Of a stretch of 64,000 nucleotides of DNA, positions 32,555 to 64,000 are shown one piece after another; position 1 is the first letter of the stretch, and each line of letters begins with the position of its first letter. The stretch comes from Glandiceps talaboti (taxonomy: Eukaryota; Hemichordata; Enteropneusta; Spengelidae), in NCBI RefSeq assembly GCF_964340395.1, contig NC_135565.1, positions 20,002,209 through 20,066,208 on the forward strand, written 5' to 3'. Below the pieces are notes generated by a model. That model saw only the letters and a program-made list of their open reading frames with translations, made no database searches and was not told the DNA's origin. The position numbers and the translations under genes are program-made.

Positions 32555-33440
32555 CATTTCATTTTAATGAAACTAGTGTCAATGGGGTTGTAGCAAAACT
32601 GTACAGTTTTTAAAAATGTTTACCCACATGCTGACCCATGCTAGGTATAGGCGTTCATTTGCTGAATGACTACCCAGTTGCCTATCCAACCCTGTTGTTA
32701 CAACATCATTTTGATTTGAACTAGACACCCAAGGTAATACACCCACCAATCGGTCCAGCAGTTTTTTACTTTAAGTTGTTTACACACACACACACTCACA
32801 CACACACACACACACACACACAGGCAGACACTTTGCCATGCCTATAGCACTACTGAATCTTATCAGAGCAGTTGTGCTAAAAATCATGCAAATTCTTAAT
32901 GAGTTTTAAATTTACCCATTGTTGTAAACCAGATGGTTTGTAAGAATGAATTTATGTCATTAGCAATATGATATGATTAGAATCAATGAGGAAGCCCAAT
33001 GTATACATACTGAAGTCTGAATACAATGTGATGTTCTAGGTCAGCTTGTTCACGTGCTAGTTCAATTTATTCTAATTACATTATATTTGCTTGAATCCCT
33101 CTCTGAATAAATAAAACAGTTTATTTTGTTTTCATCTTCATTGCTGGTATAGAGCTGTGAAAAAATAGTCTAGTTCCTGTATGATACAATAACATTCACT
33201 CTCTCATAAAGTCAATGTCAAAATGTTACCGTTAGTCTGGCTAAATCCCATGCTGGCCAAGAGTAAATGGCACATGTCAGTAATAATCCATCACAAGTTC
33301 ACAGACAGTTGTTGTAATTGGTTACTTCCTTCAGACAATGGCTAATTGATAATAATATTCAATTTGAAATTCATTCTTACAAACCCTCTGGTTTACAATG
33401 ATGGGTAGATTTAAAATTTGCATCGTTTCACACAATTTTC
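32555..33440. other. Intergenic stretch with a short (CA)n run
   Basis: A (CA)n run lies at about 32781-32822. The phrases TTGTAAACCAGATGGTTTGTAAGAATGA (written here only for location, near 32920) and CATTCTTACAAACCCTCTGG near 33373 are inverted to each other, suggesting a weak inverted-repeat element of about 0.5 kb. No gene was seen. Confidence 0.4.
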
Positions 33441-33446
33441 TTTATT
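33441..33446 (-). terminator. Possible polyadenylation signal of the VAMP-like gene
   Basis: AATAAA on the minus strand, about 330 bp past the stop codon at 33778. Only the hexamer supports it. Confidence 0.3.
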
Positions 33447-33777
33447 AGGCCTTAGAACCCTTGGTCATCATACAAGAATTAATTACTCCTCTAGGTTATG
33501 TTTGCATATACTGACTACTATAAACTATAACAAATAAATCTATTCTAAACAGACTTATCTTAAAAGTGTTGACATGGCATACTTGCTGTTTGCATTCAAA
33601 GTTACAAAAGTATCAAGAAATACATACTTTAGCTGTCATTAGTATTCATTAAAAAAAAATTAGCAATTTTTACCAAAATGTTGTACAATTATTTTTTCTT
33701 GTTAATATCCATTCATACCAATTAGTTTTTAAAATTACATCTTCTGATTATCAGGTTTGTTTGCTATTAGTAACACA

Positions 33778-33875
33778 CTAATTACCATGTGCATAATTAG
33801 TGCTAACTGTATCATCGCTTGTAAGTGTGTTGTTTCCTCCACTGCTACCACCACTTTCCCATGGTTTGGTTACCA
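33778..33875 (-). CDS. VAMP-like exon 5: luminal/extracellular tail
   Basis: The acceptor TTTATTACAG is in phase 1. It encodes VTKPWESGGSSGGNNTLTSD and TVSTNYAHGN before TAG. An N-N-T sequon is present. Tail exons of this length are unusual for vertebrate VAMPs; Drosophila n-syb has an extended tail isoform. Confidence 0.75.
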
Positions 33876-36800
33876 CTGTAATAAAGTAACATTTAATTAT
33901 TAAATCTTTGGAGACACAGTTCAGATAAGGATTCAATTTAATTGTGACAGTTGTCTGACATAACTTAGAAAAAGTTGGCCCAGAACAGAAGAATTATCCC
34001 ATGTAATCCTTATGGCTCTACTAAGATAACACTACTGCGATGTCCCTGGACTGAAACACTCCTCTTTAAACTCAGCGTTACTGAGCGACATGTTTGAAAG
34101 CTAATATTTCAGGATTTCTGTAGGATATCACATAGTAATCGACAAATCACATGTTTAGTCAACATATTTTGGATAACGCATAGACCTCATAGAGCACATA
34201 TGAAACTGATATTTAGAGGGTATTATGGATTGTTTATCTCATGGTATTCAGGAAAGAAATCTGTCACTCTATTTTTTTAATGAGTTGCATTTTGAGGACT
34301 GCATTTGTGAAAATGTTGGCTTGATACATGTTGGAAGTGTCAAGACACTGACCCAGGATTGAAAATTAGTTGTGTTTTGGGGACTGTATCCATGACAATG
34401 TTGGCTTGATACATGTTGGAAGTGTCAAGACACTGACCCAGGATTGAAAATTAGCCTTTTAAAGAGAGGAGGGAGTGGACTCAAACTGTCAATCTGAGTT
34501 AACAGTATATCATTCTCTTGCTACGAGTATATTACTACAATGACAGCTGGACTATTGGCAAGATATTTGCATATGTCAGTTGATTCAATGACAGCTGGAC
34601 TATTGGTAAGATACTTACCACTGCCATGTGTCACTAGATTTATGTTTACTTCTAATAAATCAAATGTGAATCACTGTGTCTAACACTAATGAATTTTCAA
34701 ATTTGACAATATCTTGAATCATAGCATGAATCTCAGACCACTAAATAGTGGTCTGAGCATGAATGTAGAACAGTGATATGACTGTACAAAAGATACTGAT
34801 ATGCCCTGATTTAACCCTTCCATGGATGCTTATTCTCTTATAAATTTTGTAAAGTGCATTGAGGCTGTTGCATATGCACTGACAAGAATTTATTACTATA
34901 AATAATTCGTTTTAAACTAGGGAGTTAGGATTGGTGTTAGACTAGGACTAGGGAGTTAGGTTTGGTGTTAGACTAGGACTAGGGAGTTAGGTTTGGTGTT
35001 AGACTCAGGCTTGAAATGGGACTGGACTCCCTAGTATAAACCTGATTTGTATCATCAGCAATGGATGGACATGGTTCTACATGTGTGTCTCTAATTTTCT
35101 GTGTAGTAATGAAAAGACAAAATATTTTATTTTATACTTACAGACAATAATGAGTGCAATAACTGCAATTATTACAATTATTACAACTATCAGTAGACAT
35201 GTCATCTGAATAGAAATAAACAAAATAAGTAAACAACATATTACTCTCTGGCAGCCATTTAAATAATTAAAGAAAAATAAAAAATTCTGAAAGTGTTATT
35301 TGGGCCAAATCAAGGATGAGGGGATGATAGGAAAAGATGAATCTGAGGACATCAGATTTGAATGAAAGTTGTCTGTATGAGATTTTATAAATGCATTGAA
35401 CCTCTAAAGCTATCCCTAGAACTGCTCATCCTAATCTAATCTAATCTAATCTAATCTAATCTAATCTAATCTAATCTAATCTAATTAACTTATATAGCGC
35501 ATTCCATATAACTATCACAATGCGCTTTACAAAGCACAGAAAGACGATTACAAAAACAGACTCAAGAAAAAGTCTTATTGAAGAAATAGATCTTAATACC
35601 TGATTTAAATGTCTGTAATGCAGTGACACTCTGCAGATGCGATAGCAGAGCATTCCACAAGTGTGGGGCACAAATTGAGAATGCTCTGTCACCATAATAA
35701 GCAGTATTGCTGAGTGGTTGGTGTAAGTAAATTTCGTACTACAGTTTTCACTTTACCACAAACAACGGCCAAAAGTTGTAACAACCAGATGGTCGATTTT
35801 CAGAAACTGTCACTACAACTTGTCCATATAATGTTGAAGCTTTGAGGTAAGTGACTAGATTTACACAATTGTAACAATGGAATCAAGATTGATACAGACT
35901 AATTATTTTAGACTCTGGAAAATGAATTTACCATTACAACATTACTCCCTGAACTTTCCTTTGGTCGATAGTGTTTTGACTATCTTTTACCAAATAACTT
36001 ACTTGTTTCATTTTGAAATATGTGTTGTACCGACATTTACAATTAGCTCACCAAAGCTTTCGCCAGGTATCTACCATGGCTTCGTCAGTGTTTTCTGAAG
36101 TCACAATGTCTCTGACGAAGCCATGGTGGATACCTGGCGAAAGCTTTGGTAAGCTAATTGTAAATGTTGGTGCAATACAAAGATAAATCCATTAACTTAG
36201 AATGAACGTTTGAACAGATGAGCTTTCATCATACTTTAGAAATACATAAATATATATAAATATATACATCAAATAATGAATAGACATAACTATGTTCACT
36301 CAACACATTTATCCAATCTGATTAAAATCCGATGTAGATGTCGGCTAATCATTCATTGCTATTTTACCTTCGTTATTTTGCCTGAATTGACCTTCGTAGT
36401 ACATGTTAACGTTTTTAGCCTGATCGCCTCCTCAACGATCAGGCTAAAAACGTAAACATCTACTACGAAGGTCAATTCAGGCAAAATAACGAAGGTAAAA
36501 TGGCAATGAACGATTAGCCGACATCCACATCGGATTTTAATCAGATTACACATTTATCATACCTTTACATTCTTGAAGCAGTAAGCTCTTTTAACTTTTT
36601 TTGATGTCTTTTGAAACTGTTCGGCACCTGCCTGCAAATCCTCTGTAATGAAAAATTTGACAGAAGTTAACAAAACAAATTACACCATGGTTTAAACTGG
36701 CCTTGTGGATGAGGATTGGGTATTTATTTTGGATTTTTAATTTATAAAACAATTTTATCATGGCTCCCTACTTGAAAAATTAATGTGAAACAACATAAAC

Positions 36801-38732
36801 CAAGTCTGTGTTTGTAAGTCAATATATAGCAAAAGATTAATAAATGTGTACAATTTTTGTTATTGTTGTTTTTCAGCTTTGCAATATATTGAGTGACAAA
36901 CACAGACTTGGTCTATGTTGTTTCACATTGATTTCCTAAGTAGGAAACCATGATAAAATTGTTTTATAATTTAAAAATCCAAAAATGAATACAAAATCCT
37001 GATCCATATTGCCATTTTAATGTTACTAAACTACAGGTATACACAGGAGTTAATATATACTATGTGATTTCTCATTGCTACTCTTGATAATTACACATGC
37101 CTGTCACACAATCATATGAATACACAGTTTTTACATTGTTATAAAAACAGCTATGGTAAAAGTTATATAGTACTAATCTATTTCCAACAAGCCTTCAATC
37201 AAAGACATATTCCCCAACTTGTGTGTTGCATTTTGTAAGATGATTAGCATTTTTGCAATTTTAACATGTAAATGGTTTATTAGATTTGCCAAGTAAGCAT
37301 GTGTTTGTAGTGTTGGGTTTTCAGTAATATCATAACTAGGCAAAGCCCATAAGCTCGTGCAGGGTAGATTCATTTGTGACCGCTGCCTCATGATGATATT
37401 GTAGATAGCGCCATCCACGTGGAGAATGTGCATAGTATATAGAATGAGCATGGGTAATCATAGCGCTACAATGCATCCTTGGTTAAAACCACCAAAAAAC
37501 ATCACATACAATATGGGACACGCAGGCGTACTAGTCATTGCGCCACTACGCAGCTGCTTTGCGGCTGCTTCGGAATGGAGTCCGCTTGGAGAATGTGCAT
37601 AGTATATAGAATGTGCATGTGTAGTCATAGCACTGCAATGTATCCTTGGGTAAAACCACCAAAAAACACTATATATAAGACACGCATGCGTACTAGTCAG
37701 CTATAATTAGCAATAATATTTGGTCGTCTTAAGTGTACAGCTAGAATGTAGCCTCATCTCTCTATTCACCTTGAAAATGTTTGTCGGATGCACAGACAAA
37801 CCCGAACGTGATTGGGTAAATGTTTTACTTAAGATTGCAAATTTAATCTACAAAGCAAGAAAAGGAATAAAGATATGCAGCTATACGAAACTTTATAGTC
37901 TGAATATTTCAGAAGTGTTAGTGAGTAAAACAGTCAGGCACTTCTGAGATAAACTGATGGACCACAAATAGTAGTACCTTATTTGTTCATGTATAACTGC
38001 TTGCATATTTATAAGCCTTGCCCCTTATGTTTTCCTGTTTTCACATACCCATTTATAAAGTAGTATAAAGTTAAGTGGTTGACGTTGGCAATACTAAGCT
38101 GCCTGTTTATGAAACCCATCCCCTAAGGGTTTTTTTTTGTGTCATCTCTAGGGATGGACGATTACAGTAATTTGAGTAAAGGAAATGCAACAAAATTTAT
38201 ACCATGCACAAGCCAAGTTGAACATAAAATATGGAATGTATACTCTTCTCATTCTACATCATGACAACGTGTGTCTACGTCACAACATAAATGTTTACAT
38301 CACTGTTTCTGCTGTCTTTGAAATGCGAGTCAAAACATTCAATATTGTCATTACTTCCCCTGATTTTTCTTTGATATTACTGGCGCTGGTATAATTAAGT
38401 TGTTTGCCAATATTTTTCTTCATTCAGCTGGAAATTATTTGTGACCTAAGGGTTGTCACTACTCGTCTAGTGACTCGTAGTGATAAAGACCCCTTAGGTC
38501 ACTCGTTTTTTCCTCTGCTGAATGAAGAAAAAATTGGGGAATAAATTGGGGAATAACATCTAAATGTTACATACCTGTTCTGTCAACCATTGTGTCCAGT
38601 TTTTCTCCTCGCTCTAATACTTTATCGATGTTATCTCGTAGTAACCCTGCAACCTCATCCACATCACCTTGTAACTGTTCAAACTGCTTGCTCTGCTGGC
38701 CAGAAGAACCAGTACTTGCTGAAATGGTTGCC
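33778..38732 (-). CDS. R-SNARE, VAMP/synaptobrevin-like (gene-level model, 5' exon missing)
   Basis: Four exons on the minus strand join in frame: 38732-38575, 36642-36563, 35205-35142 and 33875-33778. The product holds a full R-SNARE motif (FEQLQGDVDEVAGLL, then DNIDKVLERGEKL with the zero-layer Arg, then DLQAGAEQFQKTSKKVKRA), a membrane-proximal FKNVK and one C-terminal transmembrane helix. VAMPs on vesicles pair with Q-SNAREs to drive membrane fusion. A Ser/Gly/Asn/Thr-rich tail of 32 residues follows the helix, longer than in most VAMPs. The start codon exon was not found. Exon 38732 begins with one base of a split codon, and in vertebrate VAMP2 the first exon is very short, so a tiny exon upstream is likely. 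The subtype (VAMP2/3/8-like) cannot be fixed by eye. Confidence 0.85.
34275..34460. repeat. Two-copy tandem duplication, about 97-bp unit
   Basis: The block GGCTTGATACATGTTGGAAG plus CACTGACCCAGGATTGAAAA occurs twice in a row. It lies in the last VAMP-like intron. Confidence 0.9.
34540..34615. repeat. Short tandem duplication
   Basis: AATGACAGCTGGACTATTGG occurs twice, about 48 bp apart. Confidence 0.85.
34735..34768. repeat. Small palindrome echoing the 27-kb foldback arm
   Basis: CTCAGACCACTAAATAGTGG with its complement forms a short hairpin. The same TCTCAGACCACTAAA phrase is the inner arm end of the foldback at 27023-27708. Confidence 0.7.
34918..35012. repeat. Three-copy tandem repeat, about 32-bp unit
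   Basis: Unit ACTAGGGAGTTAGGTTTGGT plus GTTAGACTAGG in three near-perfect copies. Confidence 0.9.
35142..35205 (-). CDS. VAMP-like exon 4: transmembrane helix
   Basis: A 64-nt exon with acceptor TTCTATTCAG and donor GTCT|GTAAGT. It encodes a 21-residue hydrophobic helix starting MTCLLIVVIIV. It runs from phase 0 to phase 1. Confidence 0.9.
35425..35700 (-). mobile_element. LINE/SINE 3' region with (CTAAT)n tail
   Basis: A (CTAAT)n run at 35428-35484 adjoins TATATAGCGCATTCCATATA and CAATGCGCTTTACAAAGCAC, phrases common at the 3' ends of invertebrate retroelements. On the minus strand the tail lies at the 3' side. It is in the last VAMP-like intron. Confidence 0.55.
36015..36180. mobile_element. 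Hairpin element (MITE-like)
   Basis: The left arm at about 36026-36092 (CACCAAAGCTTTCGCCAGGT, CCATGGCTTCGTCAG) and the right arm at about 36112-36178 are near-perfect inverted copies around a loop of about 20 bp. Confidence 0.85.
36315..36549. mobile_element. Hairpin element (MITE-like)
   Basis: Near-perfect arms of about 113 bp (outer ends CTGATTAAAATCCGATGTAG and complement, inner ends TTAGCCTGATCG and complement) around a 9-base loop CCTCCTCAA-like. The right arm ends 14 bp from VAMP-like exon 3. Confidence 0.9.
36563..36642 (-). CDS. VAMP-like exon 3: C-terminal half of SNARE motif
   Basis: An 80-nt exon with acceptor CATTACAG and donor TAAAG|GTATGA. It encodes DLQAGAEQFQKTSKKVKRAY and CFKNVK. 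The usual tryptophan pair before the membrane is replaced by Tyr-Cys-Phe; the cysteine is a possible palmitoylation site (inference). Confidence 0.9.
36698..37014. mobile_element. Hairpin MITE, family H copy
   Basis: Arms of about 135 bp contain TTTTATCATGGCTCCCTACT and AACCAAGTCTGTGTTTGTAA, with inverted copies on the right. A second copy lies at 38795-39050 and a split copy at 11995/13425. Confidence 0.85.
37330..37690 (-). repeat. Dispersed repeat, inverted copy of 3400-3640
   Basis: Contains GGGTAGATTCATTTGTGACC, GAGAATGTGCATAGTATATAG (twice) and AACCACCAAAAAACA. These correspond inverted to the segment upstream of the GT4/TRADD-N start. Confidence 0.75.
37700..38150. other. VAMP-like intron, nothing recognised
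   Basis: No exon or repeat with support; the frame at 37720-37947 has no motif. Confidence 0.35.
38165..38545 (-). mobile_element. MITE-like family E copy 1
   Basis: An internal hairpin at 38408-38545 (CCAATATTTTTCTTCATTCAGC, GTGACCTAAGGG and inverted copies) is followed on the minus strand by GTCAAAACATTCAATATTGT and ATCATGACAACGTGTGTC regions. The same order recurs on the plus strand at 53690-54070 and 61890-62240. The right end is 30 bp from VAMP-like exon 2. Confidence 0.8.
38575..38732 (-). CDS. VAMP-like exon 2: N-terminal half of SNARE motif
   Basis: The minus-strand acceptor TTTTTGCCAG and donor GAACAG|GTATGT bound 158 nt. It encodes a short Ser/Gly/Gln leader and QLQGDVDEVAGLL, DNIDKVLERGEKLDTMVDRT. 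It ends in phase 1. Confidence 0.9.
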
Positions 38733-38794
38733 CTGGCAAAAAAAAAGATGAAAAAATGAAGCCCTTACGTCAGGAGCAAAAGATTCTTATGAGA

Positions 38795-39050
38795 TAACAA
38801 TTTTATCATGGCCTCATACTTGAAAAATCAATGTGAACGAACATATCTGAAGTCCTTGTTTGTTACTCAATAAATGGCAAAAGATTAATCAATGTGTCAA
38901 ATGTTACCTTTTACACATTTGTTTAGCTTTTTGCAATGTATTGAGTTACAAACACAGACTTGATCTATGCTGTTTCCTATTGATTTTTCAAGTAGGAAGC
39001 CATGATAAAATTGATTTATAAAATTAAAAATCCAAAATAAATACTCAAAC
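38795..39050. mobile_element. Hairpin MITE, family H copy
   Basis: Same arms as 36698-37014 (CAATTTTATCATGGCCTCAT and AAGTAGGAAGCCATGATAAA), with more divergence and a shorter outer arm. Confidence 0.85.
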
Positions 39051-39823
39051 CGGAGATAAGACCTAAAAGTGGTATCATTCAAAAAGCAAATTATTAAAGA
39101 CATCATGTTAGTTCCTAACTTTGTTTACTTTCCTTGATGCATTGCTCTATTGTACAGCCAGTTTCTTCTAAGCCAGATTTTTTAATTTCTAAAACTTAAT
39201 TTTTAAGATGTCACACAATGCAGGATTGATGAAAATAACATTTCTCTGGGTTCTATCAGCATAACAAATGCACCTAAGGTAAAATCAGCTTCAGCTTCAC
39301 CTTATGACCAATCAAATGATAGTATAGTGATGATGGTTATAACCCTGTTACTTGTGTCAGTGTACTGATGGCTAAATCACTAGAAAGTAAAAGAAGGAGC
39401 ATCAATGAAACATGAAACATGGAGAAAAAGAATGTTACGACAACTGCAGTTTGCTTTTACTTACACTTGACATGCATGATATACTTATTATGTTAGACGT
39501 GTTGATCACCAGCTGCTGTGATGCCATTGTTTCATGTTGACATATTTCTATTATGTCACTGATTTGTGTAGGCATGCTGCTATGATGTCATCATTTTATG
39601 TTGACATGTCTTTCATAATGAAATGATATTGTTAAGCCTCTGATATGTAATTTGATGCTTTGCTGATGATGCTTTGCTGATGAAGTTCTATAATGAGATC
39701 TGTTCCTTCAAGACCTGTAAATGGTGAATGCAAAGATAGAAAAAACAAACATTATATCCATGTTATACTGAAAACAAAGTCATACATATTATCAATTATT
39801 GATATAATGTAAACCTCAGTAAG

Positions 39824-39859
<36 letters not shown>

Positions 39860-40330
39860 TTTCTTTTCAATAACATGACTTCAGTAAAAAGGATAGGTAG
39901 GTTGGAATTTAATTTATTTTGCTTGAAAAGTGACAGTTTGATGAGGTGTATAAGAAGTAAATGAAGACAATTATAATACACATTGTGCAGACTGTACTGT
40001 TATAGTCTAAAAAGACCTGGATTTTTCTCTGGAATAATTATCCAAAAAAGTGACCACAGATGAGGCAAAGGCATAAAGGTGTACATGGAAACAGAAATGA
40101 ATCATTGAATGTAAACTGTTACCAATCTAACTTTTTGTAGTCAAAAATGTTTAGGGTCAGGGTTTAACCTATGGTCAGTTAGGTTATCAGAAACACACCA
40201 TGTTTTTTTATTTGGCCTTATGATTTATATAATGATATTTATGATGATATGACAAAGTGAACAATGTAGTTCCTGTTTCGATCTCTCACTATTTTCTTTT
40301 ATCATTCTGAAGTTACGTATTGCTTTTGTT
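39051..40330. other. Non-coding stretch with a poly-A run
   Basis: A run of about 31 A lies at 39826-39855. On the plus strand this could be a retroposon tail, but I cannot define a body. No exon was found; the VAMP-like 5' exon may lie here or up to about 42 kb. Confidence 0.35.
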
Positions 40331-40334
40331 CTTA

Positions 40335-40666
40335 TGATATGATATGATATGATATGTGTTTTATTGTCATATATATACTGATACATATATAATGAAATGT
40401 GCATTGATTTTGCGTGTAATGAAAAATTTACAAAAACAATATGATGTTTCATCGCTTTTGATTAATCCACCCACGGTGGTGTCATCAGCAAATTTGATGA
40501 TAAAATTATTATCAGACACAGTAACACAATCATGGGTAAATAATGAGTATAACATTGGCGACAAATTACAACCTTGAGGTGTACCAGTATTAAGAACTAG
40601 AGATTTCGAATAATCATTTCCAATTTTAATAACTTGTGATCGATCTAGTAAAAATCTAACACCCAT
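40335..40666 (-). mobile_element. LINE reverse-transcriptase fragment
   Basis: The minus-strand frame reads NTGTPQGCNLSPMLYSLFTH, then FIIKFADDTTVGGLI. These are reverse-transcriptase motifs B and C with the FADD active site. A short (ATATG)n run at 40336-40358 is at the 3' side of the coding fragment. The copy is truncated on both sides. Confidence 0.85.
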
Positions 40667-41293
40667 TTACAGATACTAGCAGTATCCCATTGACTCATCC
40701 CTTTTTCTGGAGGTGGGGTACAGTAAATACTCAGGTCTCACGATGACTACACAGATCCATAGTCGGTATCTAATAGTTGTGTTTTCATTGGCATGAGAAA
40801 CACAAACATGTATCAAGAGAAAAAAAATAAGTTCACAATAAAAACAAGCCTATTACATCTGGTTAGTATTCCACATAGCCAATTCTAAGAGATTAAAATA
40901 ACATCTCTGATATCAACTCTTTTGAAACAGAAATATGTACAGACGTAGTATTGGTTTCCAGTTACAGTGTTAATTTGTTTTAGTGTAACGAAAACTGAAA
41001 AAACAAATATGTACACTGAGGCTCATGGAAGTATCACCAGATGGAAGTACCATGGTACACTACTTACATGTATCCTAGTCTGATGCCAATGCGGTTTTTA
41101 ACTAAACCACATCGTAACGATACTGGACAGGAAGTAGACAACTCTTATCCTGGTCCACAATTATTTAGAAAATACATTTCTTTCAAAATGAACTGTCCTA
41201 GCTACGACTATTACCATAGACTAAACAATGTATATGACGTTACATGATACTAGTAACTTGTAAAAAAACACTTCAGCAGCTATGAGAGAGCAA

Positions 41294-41394
41294 GGCACTC
41301 GAATCAATCTGTAGAAAAAAATATGTATTGTATGTAAACAAGTCTTATTTACATACATATTTTTTTTTAAATCATACACATTGATTCGAGTGCC
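41294..41394. repeat. Small imperfect hairpin
   Basis: GGCACTCGAATCAAT and its complement ATTGATTCGAGTGCC flank AT-rich arms of about 40 bp. Confidence 0.75.
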
Positions 41395-41904
41395 TGTGTG
41401 AGAGAGTAATGATTCCTAGTCTAGTTCCTATATAGTCCTGCTTACATGACGGTGCACGAGTCTGTATTACTGACTTGACTCTTATGGGGGAGGGACAATT
41501 GTCAGAATCGAGTCCCGAATTCCTCCGTATGCAAGCAGGACTAGTTCCTATACAGTATCGTTACCATTTTTTTTACAACGCAACTACGTTGGCATCCAGA
41601 CTGTGCATAAATTACAAATGCCAACATACATGTATGCCAAGCCAACGGAAAATATTAATACTAATACTGTGTTTCTGAGACGATCGACTGCAGATGTACA
41701 TTACAATTTACAACTCACATGGTTTCTTAGTCCGCCTAGTACGTATATGCCAACAAATCAACTTGTTCTTTGTTTATGTGAATTGTGCGGAGTTTATCTT
41801 CTCTTGAACAGTTTTGTTCGCCACTTTTATCAATCTGCTGCTTTCCGAGGTACAAAATCCATCCGGAAGAGACAATCACATGCTTTATTATTGAAACTTG
41901 ACCT

Positions 41905-42126
41905 TTGACCTTTTATACCCCGTGACGCTCTTCTGTCGCAAAATCAAAATGAAGTCGCAGTGGTTTTACGACTAATTACATCATTGACGTATGCATTGGG
42001 AAGCTGCGCACTGCACATTATCACCGTCTTTGGCGCCCGGTGTGTCCGCTAAACTTTATGCGTCGTAGGCCTACAAGCGAACGTGTTTCTGTTATTTAAG
42101 AGGAATTTGAAGACACAAAGTCCAAA
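41905..42126 (+). promoter_or_regulatory. Putative IPO7 promoter and 5'UTR
   Basis: The 220 bp before the IPO7 start are locally richer in CpG (GTGACGCTC, TTGACGTATGC, TTTGGCGCCCGG) than the surroundings. A TTTTATACC element lies at about 41911. The VAMP-like gene lies on the opposite strand upstream, so a shared divergent promoter is possible. This is inference from composition. Confidence 0.35.

Positions 42127-64000
<21,874 letters not shown>

Overview
The window is nuclear DNA of an invertebrate animal. It has intron-rich genes with GT-AG splice sites, tRNA-derived SINEs, fragments of non-LTR retrotransposons (LINEs), many hairpin or inverted-repeat elements and dozens of long microsatellites. 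A marine non-vertebrate deuterostome or a lophotrochozoan fits best; the sequence alone does not give the species.

Region 1 (about 4.0-24.1 kb, + strand). I assemble a multi-exon gene of roughly 1,700 codons. It begins with a glycosyltransferase-4-like (GT-B fold) exon. Next come two copies of an exon that looks like the TRADD N-terminal (TRADD-N) adaptor domain, short linker exons, a transmembrane exon, a coiled-coil exon and charged linkers, then a second GT4-like exon. Almost every exon starts and ends in phase 1. Both GT4 domains have lost or changed the usual E-x7-E catalytic motif. This matches the class of TRADD-N/GT4 counter-invader proteins proposed for metazoans, with the GT4 domain as a sensor and not an enzyme. 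A decayed TRIM-like NHL-repeat fragment follows (25.6-26.1 kb).

Region 2 (26.1-33.7 kb) is a mobile-element field. It holds a 0.69 kb foldback, a composite element of about 2.5 kb with terminal inverted repeats and internal 245-bp tandem repeats, and one weak two-exon candidate gene.

Region 3 (33.8-38.7 kb, - strand) is an R-SNARE (VAMP/synaptobrevin-like) gene. Four exons are recognised and the start exon is missing. Its introns are full of hairpin MITE-like elements.

Region 4 (42.1-64.0 kb, + strand) is an importin-7/8 (IPO7-type) nuclear transport receptor gene. Nineteen consecutive exons join without a frame break, and the gene runs off the right edge. Its striking feature is repeated tandem duplication of exon-intron junctions. 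The exon 4 acceptor appears about four times, the exon 9 donor about four times and the exon 11 donor about 36 times (a 40-bp minisatellite). The exon 15 acceptor and donor are each duplicated as well. Intron 1 carries a 2.04 kb element with 409-bp inverted repeats flanked by TTAA.

No prokaryotic features, CRISPR arrays, rRNA genes or convincing true tRNA genes were seen.
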